Source: Treponema sp.
GTDB lineage: Bacteria; Spirochaetota; Spirochaetia; Treponematales; Treponemataceae
DNA length: 34,630 nucleotides
Assembly: GCA_016290335.1 (NCBI GenBank)
Contig: JAEETM010000039.1
Span: 1 to 34,630 of the forward strand
Direction of reading: 5' to 3'
Positions 8,735 through 16,066 of this stretch are shown in pieces. The notes beneath the pieces were generated by a model. It was not told the DNA's origin, made no database searches, and saw nothing but the letters and a program-made list of their open reading frames with translations. The stretch's first letter is position 1. The number at the start of each line of letters is the position of its first letter. Made by a program: the position numbers and the translations under genes.

Positions 8735-9578
8735 CAAGCTTAAAAAAGCATTAAATGAAGCAGATACAATTATCATCGGAGCTGGAGCGGGCTTATCTAC
8801 TTCGGCGGGTTTCATGTATACAGGCGAACGCTTCAACAGATATTTTTCTGACTTTTCCAAAAAATACGGTTTTCGCGATATGTATTCGGGTGGCTTTACG
8901 CCTTTTAAGTCTCTTGAAGAGCATTGGGCGTACTGGTCACGCTATATTATGATAAACCGTTATATGGATCCCCCTAAGTCAGTATACAAAGATTTGTTTT
9001 CTCTTGTGAACGGCAAAGATTATTTTATAATTACGACGAATGTAGACCACTGCTTTCAGAAAACTGGCTTCGATAAAAAAAGGCTTTATTACACGCAGGG
9101 CGATTACGGTTTGTTCCAATGCTCAGAACCTTGCCACCAGAAGACGTACGACAACGAAGCGCAAATCCGTGTAATGTGGGAAAGTCAGCTCGATGAAAAT
9201 GGAAATCCTATAAAAATGATAGTTCCTACGGAATTGGTTCCACATTGTCCTGTATGCGGAAAACCTATGAGTATGAATCTTCGTGCTGACAATACATTTG
9301 TTCAAGACGATGGCTGGTACAAGGCGGCAGAACGGTATGAAAATTTTTTATGCACAAGGCGGGTGGCAGACGGTGGAAACCTCTTGTTCCTGGAGCTTGG
9401 TGTCGGTGCGAACACGCCCGGAATCATCAAATATCCGTTCTGGCAAATGACGGCAATAAATCCACATGCAACCTATGCTTGCGTGAATTACGGAGAAGCA
9501 GTTGCCCCACAAGAAATTGCAAACCGTTCAATCTGTATAAATGATGACATTGGCGAAGTCTTAAAGAAAATGATATAA
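8718..9578 (+). CDS. SirTM-class protein ADP-ribosylating sirtuin
   Basis: 286 residues. The NAD-binding motif GAGAGLSTSAG is at 21-31. TTNVDHCFQ supplies the sirtuin Asn/Asp. A zinc ribbon is formed by the CSEPC and CPVCG cysteines, and GVGANTPGIIKYPFW lies near the C-terminus. At the place of the usual catalytic HG, this protein reads YTQGDYG. Replacement of that histidine by glutamine marks the SirTM class, which transfers ADP-ribose rather than deacylating. The ATG at 8718 has AGGGAG seven bases upstream. In known SirTM operons the target is a lipoylated GcvH-like carrier with its own ligase; neither is encoded nearby here, so the substrate is open. Confidence 0.88.
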   Translation: MKEKINKLKKALNEADTIIIGAGAGLSTSAGFMYTGERFNRYFSDFSKKYGFRDMYSGGFTPFKSLEEHWAYWSRYIMINRYMDPPKSVYKDLFSLVNGKDYFIITTNVDHCFQKTGFDKKRLYYTQGDYGLFQCSEPCHQKTYDNEAQIRVMWESQLDENGNPIKMIVPTELVPHCPVCGKPMSMNLRADNTFVQDDGWYKAAERYENFLCTRRVADGGNLLFLELGVGANTPGIIKYPFWQMTAINPHATYACVNYGEAVAPQEIANRSICINDDIGEVLKKMI

Positions 9579-9579
9579 T
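9550..9579 (+). promoter_or_regulatory. Internal extended -10 promoter for the Rrf2 gene
   Basis: TGATATAAT (9571-9579) is a perfect extended -10 that overlaps the sirtuin stop codon. The only -35-like sequence, TTGGCG at 9550-9555, is weak and 18 bp away. Predicted transcription start 9586 coincides with the Rrf2 ATG, giving a leaderless message. Confidence 0.5.
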
Positions 9580-9585
9580 AAAACT

Positions 9586-10014
9586 ATGAAAATCAGTGTT
9601 CGTTTTACCGCGGCAGTACACACGCTTTTGTGCATCGAATATTTTGAAAAAGACATGCGTGTTACTTCAGATTTTATTTCTGCAAGTACTGGTGTGAATG
9701 CCGTTATCATAAGAAAGATTCTCCTTCAGCTGCAAAAAGCCGGTCTTGTAGAAACTGCTGCTGGTGTTGGAGGATCTCATCTTGCACGGACTACGGACAA
9801 AATTACACTGCTCGATATTTACAACGCAATCAATGAAGGCGTAGAAGAACGGGACGTTTTTAATTTCCATCCTAATCCAAATAGCAAATGTCCTGTAGGA
9901 AGAAATATTCATAAAGTTTTAGACCCTGTTTTGGATGCTACCCAGAAAGCGATGGAAAACGAAATGAATAGAACAACTCTGGCTGATTTACTAAATGGAA
10001 TTAAAGATAATTAG
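9586..10014 (+). CDS. Rrf2-family transcriptional regulator (YwnA-like)
   Basis: 142 residues with a winged-helix DNA-binding domain. The recognition region reads ISASTGVNAVIIRKILLQL and the wing GVGGSHLAR, typical of Rrf2 proteins. A C-terminal dimerisation helix follows, with one cysteine in the KCPVGRN loop. The three-cysteine cluster of IscR-type iron-sulfur sensors is absent, so a single thiol or a small ligand is more likely to be sensed. It starts 8 bp after the sirtuin stop with no ribosome binding site. It probably controls the block through the palindrome at 6623-6684 (inference). Confidence 0.9.
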   Translation: MKISVRFTAAVHTLLCIEYFEKDMRVTSDFISASTGVNAVIIRKILLQLQKAGLVETAAGVGGSHLARTTDKITLLDIYNAINEGVEERDVFNFHPNPNSKCPVGRNIHKVLDPVLDATQKAMENEMNRTTLADLLNGIKDN

Positions 10015-10029
10015 AACAATCAATTGTTC
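10012..10029. repeat. Short palindrome across two convergent stop codons
   Basis: TAGAACAA, four bases, TTGTTC. It contains the stop codons of both the Rrf2 and the MFS genes. The first half repeats exactly the right outer arm of the palindrome at 6677-6684. It could be a weak bidirectional terminator (no T-run) or an extra regulator site. Confidence 0.35.
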
Positions 10030-11210
10030 CGAGCCATTACGGGAATCAGCAGAATCATCAAAATCAAAACAACAGGAAAAATGCTTCCCGCAAGTAATCC
10101 AGCCTTAAGGTTGTTGCCAAAGATTTGAGAAATATTTCCCACAAGAGCAGGACCGGCAGCGCCACCTAAATCTCCAGACATGGCCAGCATTGCAAAAAGT
10201 GCAGTCCCGCCTTTGGGGATTCTTGGAGAACAGATGCTGATTGTTCCCGGCCACATGATTCCGACTGAAAATCCGCAGATAATGCAGCCCAAAAGTCCCA
10301 GTATCGGAAGAGCAGAAAGAGACGCCAGAAGATAACTTGCAAGGCACAAAAGCCCTGAAAAAATCATAAAACGCATAAGACTTATTTTTGGACCAAACTT
10401 GCCAAAGAAGGCTCTGCTGAGCCCCATCGTAACTGCAAACATACAAGGGCCCGCAAGATCTCCAATATTTTTGGAAAATCCCAGCGCAGATTCTGTAAAA
10501 GCCGAAGCCCATTGCGCCATAGAAAGCTCAGAAGCCCCTGCACAAATCATAAGGATTATAGCAATCCAGAAAAGTGGCTGTCTGAACAAAGCCAAAAGTC
10601 CCATTCCCTTTTCGCCGTTATTTGGCTGTTCAATCGGACAGGTCGCAAAATTATAGATATTAAAAAGAGGCACCACAGCCCAAATGCAGGCAAGAATCTT
10701 CCAGTTGCCCATGCCAAAAAACTTAAAGAAGATAGTAGAAATAACAATAACTCCCACAGAGCCCCAGCAATAAAAAGAATGCAAAAGACTCATTACCGCT
10801 TCTTTATGTTCAAATGGACATGCCTCTACTATCGGGCTTCCAAGGACTTCAACAAGACCGCTTCCAATTGCATAAACAACAACACTTATGATAATTCCAA
10901 CATATGGATCTGAAAAAAGCTCGGGCAAGAAGGCAAGCAGAATAAGACCCGCCGCAGAACAAAGACAGGAAGTCACAATACATTTTCTGTATCCAATTTT
11001 ATCCACGGCTCTGACACAAATAATATCTACAATCAATTGGGTTATAAAAAATACCGCAGGAATAAGCGCAATTTTTCCCAGCGAGACCCCATAATTTTTG
11101 TTAAACATCAAAAATAAAAGCGGTGTAAAATTTGCAGCAATCGCCTGAGTTATAAATCCAAGGTAACACGCAATCAGTGTCCTGTTGTATTTCTTTATGC
11201 TATTTTCCAT
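10020..11210 (-). CDS. Major facilitator superfamily transporter
   Basis: 396 residues with about 12 hydrophobic segments. The loop between segments 2 and 3 has VRAVDKIGYRKC, a form of the MFS RxxDxxGxR motif, and the pattern is repeated in the second half at FFGKFGPKISLMRF. It resembles sugar or drug MFS permeases of the fucose-permease/bacillus type; the substrate cannot be read. The ATG has AAGGAG seven bases upstream. It is divergent from the AraC-type regulator, which probably controls it, and ends against the Rrf2 gene. Confidence 0.9.
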   Translation of the reverse strand: MENSIKKYNRTLIACYLGFITQAIAANFTPLLFLMFNKNYGVSLGKIALIPAVFFITQLIVDIICVRAVDKIGYRKCIVTSCLCSAAGLILLAFLPELFSDPYVGIIISVVVYAIGSGLVEVLGSPIVEACPFEHKEAVMSLLHSFYCWGSVGVIVISTIFFKFFGMGNWKILACIWAVVPLFNIYNFATCPIEQPNNGEKGMGLLALFRQPLFWIAIILMICAGASELSMAQWASAFTESALGFSKNIGDLAGPCMFAVTMGLSRAFFGKFGPKISLMRFMIFSGLLCLASYLLASLSALPILGLLGCIICGFSVGIMWPGTISICSPRIPKGGTALFAMLAMSGDLGGAAGPALVGNISQIFGNNLKAGLLAGSIFPVVLILMILLIPVMARNN

Positions 11211-11236
11211 GAAAATCTCCTTAATAATTATAAAAT

Positions 11237-11297
11237 ATCACAATTAAACCTGCAAAATAATATATAAAATCAATTATTTATTGTAGAAAATCACAAT
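11237..11297. promoter_or_regulatory. Direct repeats in the MFS/AraC divergent region (candidate operator)
   Basis: ATCACAAT occurs at 11237-11244 and again at 11290-11297, 53 bp apart (about five helical turns), each within an A-rich context. The spacing and direct orientation suit an AraC-family dimer. A TATAAT at 11336-11341 would start AraC transcription near 11348, four bases before its ATG. Confidence 0.4.
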
Positions 11298-11351
11298 AAT
11301 CAAAGAAATTAAATGCTTTTTTCTAAAAATTCTTATATAATTTCATAAGAA

Positions 11352-12284
11352 ATGAAATATAATGATGGATATTCCAAAATAATAACAGACGAAACTCGCC
11401 GGGAACTTGCCGCTCATGGAAATGCGGAATATCCTTTTAAGTATTATCTTGAAGACATCTGGGATTTTGACCTGCATTGTATAGACTGGCACTGGCATTC
11501 AGAGCTGGAGTTTGTCCTTGTGGAAAAGGGCCTTGCAGAATGTTTTATCGGAAGTGAAAAATATGAGCTTTCCGCCGGTATGGGGATATTCATCAACTCA
11601 AAAGTAATCCACCGCTTTGAAGCCAAACAGAACACAATAATTCCGAATATAGTTTTTTCTCCAGACCTGCTCGCAGAAAAAGAGTCTTTGATTTATAAAA
11701 AATACATTCTTCCGGTTTTAGATTCCGATATTGAGTGTGTTATTCTGAATCCCCAAAACCTGATGCACAATGAAGTGCTTTGTATGTTGAAAGAAATCTT
11801 CATTGCTCAGGACAGTCAGAGTGAAGCTGTTACAAATGAATGTAAGTGCACAGAGCTTCTTACAGTGCAAAAGCTTTTGAAACTATGGGGTATTCTTTTT
11901 GAAATATTCAGTGACTTATCCCGGAATAATAAAATGCACCTTGCTGTCGGAAATAAGAAATCCGTCAGGACAAAGTTCCAGCTTCAGATGATGATGCAGT
12001 TCATTCATCAAAACTATACCAATCAAATTTCTTTGGAAGATATTGCCACCTCCGGAGGAATGAGCCGGAACAACGCGCTTTTAGTTTTTAAAAATAATCT
12101 TCACACCAGCCCTATACAATATCTGAATAATTACCGTCTCTGTCGTGCAGCAAAATTGCTCAGCGAAACCGAAAAGAAAATCGCCGCAATCGCTTTTGAC
12201 ACAGGCTTTGAAAGTCCCGCATATTTTTGCCGCCAGTTCAAAAATCTTTTCCAGATGACTCCAAAAGAATATAGGGATAGATAA
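11352..12284 (+). CDS. AraC-family transcriptional regulator with N-terminal cupin
   Basis: 310 residues. The N-terminal sensor domain has a cupin-like HWHSELEFVLVEKG motif (about residues 47-60). The C-terminal domain has two helix-turn-helix units: ISLEDIATSGGMSRNNALLVF and the strongly conserved IAAIAFDTGFESPAYFCRQF with MTPKEYR at the end. Such regulators sense a small molecule, often a sugar. Being divergent from the MFS gene suggests control of its transport. No clear ribosome binding site precedes the ATG. The ABC exporter genes lie downstream in the same direction but beyond the attC-like site and another promoter. Confidence 0.93.
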   Translation: MKYNDGYSKIITDETRRELAAHGNAEYPFKYYLEDIWDFDLHCIDWHWHSELEFVLVEKGLAECFIGSEKYELSAGMGIFINSKVIHRFEAKQNTIIPNIVFSPDLLAEKESLIYKKYILPVLDSDIECVILNPQNLMHNEVLCMLKEIFIAQDSQSEAVTNECKCTELLTVQKLLKLWGILFEIFSDLSRNNKMHLAVGNKKSVRTKFQLQMMMQFIHQNYTNQISLEDIATSGGMSRNNALLVFKNNLHTSPIQYLNNYRLCRAAKLLSETEKKIAAIAFDTGFESPAYFCRQFKNLFQMTPKEYRDR

Positions 12285-12367
12285 TTACGCGGTTTTAAAT
12301 TTACAAATAATTATATTGAAAGTAAAATTACAAGAGTAGTAAGAATCTTGTCTGGAGAAAAATAAAA

Positions 12368-12430
12368 CACAAACAAAGGTTCGTAGCCGACAGTGGGTCG
12401 GGCCCGCTGCGGTACAACCAGTTGTTATCC
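12368..12430 (+). other. Solitary integron attC-like recombination site
   Basis: The bases fold into one imperfect hairpin with attC layout. AAC (12372-12374) pairs with GTT (12424-12426) as outer R boxes, followed by a short unpaired spacer. GGTT-GTA (12378-12385) pairs with TAC-AACC (12413-12419) as L boxes. CCG (12387-12389) pairs with CGG (12410-12412), and CAGTGGG (12391-12397) with CCCGCTG (12403-12409), closing a five-base loop. The three extra bases (C82, G86, A90 of 123xx) are all on the left arm, as expected for the extrahelical bases of attC. R' reads GTTATCC, a little off the usual consensus. No integrase or second attC is seen in the window. Confidence 0.6.
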
Positions 12431-12433
12431 CGT

Positions 12434-12462
12434 TTTACAGTAGAGTTTTATACAATTATTCT
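12434..12462 (+). promoter_or_regulatory. Candidate promoter for the ABC exporter operon
   Basis: TTTACA (12434-12439), 17-bp spacer, TATTCT (12457-12462), immediately after the attC-like site. It gives a leader of about 70 nt ending in GGAGG before the first ABC gene. The -10 matches the one proposed for murJ. Confidence 0.45.
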
Positions 12463-12539
12463 AATCAATCCTTATACTCACTGCACGCGAACAGGTGTTA
12501 AAGTTGTATTACTGTTCTTATTGTTCTTGGAGGGCAATT

Positions 12540-14267
12540 ATGAAGAAAAACACAGCTTTTTCGTGGGTATGGTCTTATGTGCGCCGTTATCGTTTTTTAA
12601 TGATGACAGGCTTGTTTTTAAGTGTTTGCGTAGCTGCACTGAATATGATAAACCCTCTTGTTACCGGCAACATTGTAGATAAAGTTATCCGCGGCGGAAA
12701 ACATGAGCTGCTCATAAAGTTTATTCTTATTATGGTAGGAACAACCTTAGGAAAATCAATTATCCGCTACACTTATCAGGTAATTTTTGAACACTGTTCT
12801 CAAAATGTAATCTTAAAAATGCGAGAGGATTTGTACGACCACATCCAGAAGCTTGACTTTTCCTGGTATGATAACGCACAAACCGGCAATGTTATGACTC
12901 TCCTTACTTCAGACCTGGACAAGGTTCGTCATTTTGTAGCGTGGGTTCTTTATCAGATTCTGGAAAACTCGCTGATTTACATTTTTTCCATCATCACCCT
13001 TTCTACAATAAACTGGAAGCTTACCGTTGCCTTTATGGTAATTGCACCACCTGTACTATTTCTTGTACAAAAGTTCAAAATCCATATCCGCCCGGCACAC
13101 CTTGCTGTCCGAGACCAGTTTGCTGTTTTGAATACCCGCGTTGGCGAAAACATTGAAGGTAACCGTGTTGTAAAGGCTTTTGTTCGCGAAGGCTACGAAA
13201 TAAACCAGTTTGATACAGAAAACGACAAGTTCCGCGATGTTGCCGTAAAAAATGCTGATGTCCGCGTAAAATACACTCCTTGGATTGAAGCCTTGTGCGG
13301 AATCCTTCCAGTTATTCTGATTCTTTTTGGCGGCTATCTTGTAATGACCGAAGAAATGACAATAGGACAACTTGTAACATTCAACGGCCTTATGTGGGCT
13401 TTTACTCAGCCAATCAATATGTTTGGAATGCTTGTAGACAACATGCAGAACTTTGGTGCTTCTCAGGACAGACTTTACGAATTGTGGTGCGCAAAACCAA
13501 AAATCAACAATGATGAAGCTGCAATTAAACGAGATGTACCGATTATTGGCGAAGTTGAATTTAAGCATGTAAGCTTTGCCTATAACGAAACACCAGTTTT
13601 GCAGGATGTAAACTTTGTAATTCCGGCTGGAAAAACGGTAGGCATACTTGGACCAACCGGGTCTGGAAAATCAACAATCGCAAATCTTCTTTGCCGCTAT
13701 TATGATGCTGTAGATGGAGAAGTTCTGATTGACGGAATAAACGTAAAGGATTACGACCTGCAATACTTACGCAAAAATGTTGGAATCACCATGCAGGAAG
13801 CTTTCCTCTTTAGCGATACAGTTGAAGGAAACATAGCTTTTGGCAATATAGATGCTCCATTCGAGGATGTTGAAAAAGCCGCAGAACTCGCACGCGTAAA
13901 AGAGTTCATCGGAGATTTAACAGAAGGATACGACACAATTGTTGGTGAACGCGGTGTTGGTTTAAGTGGCGGACAGAAGCAGCGAATTGCCCTTGCAAGA
14001 CTTTTCCTTGCTGACCCTAAAATTATGATTCTTGATGATACAACAAGTGCAGTTGATAACGATACCGAAAAGAAAATCCGTGAATCAATTGCAAAAAAGA
14101 GTGGCGGACACACAATGTTCATAATCAGCCACAGAGTTTCTTCCTTTGAAAACGCAGATATAATTCTTGTAATTCAAAACGGAAAAATCACTCAGAGCGG
14201 AACTCACGAAGAGCTTATGGCTCAGACTGACGGTTATTACAGACAGGTTTGGGAAGAACAGAACTAG
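12540..14267 (+). CDS. ABC exporter half-transporter, degenerate-site subunit
   Basis: 575 residues: a six-helix exporter membrane domain (about 1-300) fused to an ATPase domain. Walker A GPTGSGKST is at 371-379, the signature LSGGQ at 475-479, Walker B ILDDTTS with Asp500 where the catalytic Glu is expected, and the switch His in FIISHRVS. The Glu-to-Asp change marks the non-hydrolysing site of heterodimeric exporters such as TM287/288 or LmrCD. The ATG at 12540 is chosen for the GGAGG five to six bases upstream. The partner gene follows after 22 bp. Drug, lipid or peptide export is possible; the substrate is unknown. Confidence 0.93.
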   Translation: MKKNTAFSWVWSYVRRYRFLMMTGLFLSVCVAALNMINPLVTGNIVDKVIRGGKHELLIKFILIMVGTTLGKSIIRYTYQVIFEHCSQNVILKMREDLYDHIQKLDFSWYDNAQTGNVMTLLTSDLDKVRHFVAWVLYQILENSLIYIFSIITLSTINWKLTVAFMVIAPPVLFLVQKFKIHIRPAHLAVRDQFAVLNTRVGENIEGNRVVKAFVREGYEINQFDTENDKFRDVAVKNADVRVKYTPWIEALCGILPVILILFGGYLVMTEEMTIGQLVTFNGLMWAFTQPINMFGMLVDNMQNFGASQDRLYELWCAKPKINNDEAAIKRDVPIIGEVEFKHVSFAYNETPVLQDVNFVIPAGKTVGILGPTGSGKSTIANLLCRYYDAVDGEVLIDGINVKDYDLQYLRKNVGITMQEAFLFSDTVEGNIAFGNIDAPFEDVEKAAELARVKEFIGDLTEGYDTIVGERGVGLSGGQKQRIALARLFLADPKIMILDDTTSAVDNDTEKKIRESIAKKSGGHTMFIISHRVSSFENADIILVIQNGKITQSGTHEELMAQTDGYYRQVWEEQN

Positions 14268-14289
14268 ATTTACAAAGGGAGAAATAATT

Positions 14290-16065
14290 ATGGCACGAAA
14301 TAAGTTTGATGCAGATGAAGAAATAGAACGCAAGTTTAATGCGCACATAATAATGAGACTTTTCAAATGGATTAAGCCCTACAGCGGATGGATGGCATTT
14401 TCCTGCCTTTTGATGCTGCTGTCTTCGGCAATTTCGCTTACAAGCCCTTACCTTATCCGTATGGCAATTGACCAGGCAATGCCGGCTAAAAACTTCCGCA
14501 TGCTTGTTATTCTTTCAGTGATTCTGCTTGTTTCTACACTTTTAGTACGTATTCTTCTTGCAGAAAAGCTTAAGATTATGACAAGGGTTGCCCAGAAAAT
14601 CATCGTTAATATTCGAAAGGATGTTTTTACAAAGCTTCAGAGTCTTCCGTTTACATACTTTGACAGCCGTCCGCACGGAAAAATCCTTATTCGCGTTGTA
14701 AACTATGTAAACTCACTTTCAGACCTGCTTTCCAACGGAATTATCCAGCTGATTTCAGACCTTTTTACGCTTGTGGTAATCATTGGCTTTATGCTTGCAA
14801 TTGATGTAAAGCTAACTTTTGTCTGTATGGCTGTTCTTCCGGTACTTTTCATCATCCTTTTTTCCATGAAGAAAAAGCAGCACGAAGCCTGGAAGCAGGA
14901 AAGCTACAAACGTTCAAATCTTACGGCTTACATTTCCGAAAGTCTCAATGGTATGAAAATTACTCAGAGTTTTGCGCGCGAAAACGTAAATCAGGGGATT
15001 TTTAACGACTTGTGCCAGAAGTGTAAAACTGTCTGGATTCGTGCGGTAAACATTAACAATATTATCTGGCCGGTTGTAGACAATCTTTCTACACTTGGTG
15101 TTGCACTTGTTTATATGGCTGGTATTGCCTGGCTGGGTGATGGAATGGGCGGTACAGTTACAGTTGGAACACTCGTTGCCTTTGCGGGTTATATCTGGCG
15201 ATTCTGGTTCCCAATTCAAAACCTTGGTAACTTCTATAATTCAATGGTAACAACCGGCGCCTACGTTGAACGCATTTTTGAGCTTCTTGATGAACCTGAG
15301 GATATTACAGATAAAACAGGTGCAACTGAGCTTCCACCAATCCGCGGCCATGTAGCTTTTGACCATGTTACCTTCTCTTATGAACCAGGAAATCCGGTTT
15401 TGAAGGATGTTAATTTTACAATCACTCCGGGTATGACTGTTGCAATTGTAGGACCAACAGGGGCTGGTAAAACAACAATCGTAAATCTTCTTACACGCTT
15501 CTACAATCCGGATGAAGGTAAAATTATGATTGACGGTCTTGATCTGCAGGATTTACAGATTAAGTCAATACGTAAGCAGGTAGGCGTAATGCTGCAGGAC
15601 AGCTTTCTGTTCAGCGGTACAATTATGGAAAATATCCGCTATGGTCGTCTTGATGCAACTGATGAAGAATGTATTGCCGCTGCAAAAACTGTTCAAGCTC
15701 ACGACTTTATTTCTGCTTTCCCTGATGGCTACAACACAAAGCTTTCTGCAAATGGTGGTGGTCTTTCGCAGGGACAAAAACAGCTTATAAGCTTTGCGCG
15801 GGTTCTTTTGAGTGATCCTAGAATCCTTATTCTTGATGAAGCAACTTCTTCTGTTGATACACATACAGAAAAAGCTCTCCAGCGTGGTTTGGGAGAGCTT
15901 TTAAAAGGTCGTACAAGCTTTATTATTGCGCACCGTCTTTCTACAATCCGTAATGCCGATGTAATTTTCTACGTTGACCACGGAGAAATTGCAGAAAGCG
16001 GAAACCATGACGAACTTGTAAAACTAGGTGGAAAATACGCCGCTATGGTAAACATCCGAAGATAA
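14290..16065 (+). CDS. ABC exporter half-transporter, catalytic subunit
   Basis: 591 residues: membrane domain (about 20-320) and ATPase domain. Walker A GPTGAGKTT is at 388-396, Walker B LILDEATSS keeps the catalytic Glu517, and the switch His lies in FIIAHRLST. The signature is LSQGQ (492-496) rather than LSGGQ. Because each ATP site pairs the Walker motifs of one subunit with the signature of the other, this altered signature faces the Asp-containing Walker B of the partner. One degenerate and one active site result. AAGGGAG precedes the ATG. The gene ends 1 bp before the convergent TPR gene. Confidence 0.93.
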   Translation: MARNKFDADEEIERKFNAHIIMRLFKWIKPYSGWMAFSCLLMLLSSAISLTSPYLIRMAIDQAMPAKNFRMLVILSVILLVSTLLVRILLAEKLKIMTRVAQKIIVNIRKDVFTKLQSLPFTYFDSRPHGKILIRVVNYVNSLSDLLSNGIIQLISDLFTLVVIIGFMLAIDVKLTFVCMAVLPVLFIILFSMKKKQHEAWKQESYKRSNLTAYISESLNGMKITQSFARENVNQGIFNDLCQKCKTVWIRAVNINNIIWPVVDNLSTLGVALVYMAGIAWLGDGMGGTVTVGTLVAFAGYIWRFWFPIQNLGNFYNSMVTTGAYVERIFELLDEPEDITDKTGATELPPIRGHVAFDHVTFSYEPGNPVLKDVNFTITPGMTVAIVGPTGAGKTTIVNLLTRFYNPDEGKIMIDGLDLQDLQIKSIRKQVGVMLQDSFLFSGTIMENIRYGRLDATDEECIAAAKTVQAHDFISAFPDGYNTKLSANGGGLSQGQKQLISFARVLLSDPRILILDEATSSVDTHTEKALQRGLGELLKGRTSFIIAHRLSTIRNADVIFYVDHGEIAESGNHDELVKLGGKYAAMVNIRR

Positions 16066-16066
16066 A

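Noticed and set aside
12422..12682. An open frame of 86 codons overlapping the start of the first ABC gene.
   Set aside because: It lies mostly in another frame of the ABC gene and starts in the attC-like site and promoter region.
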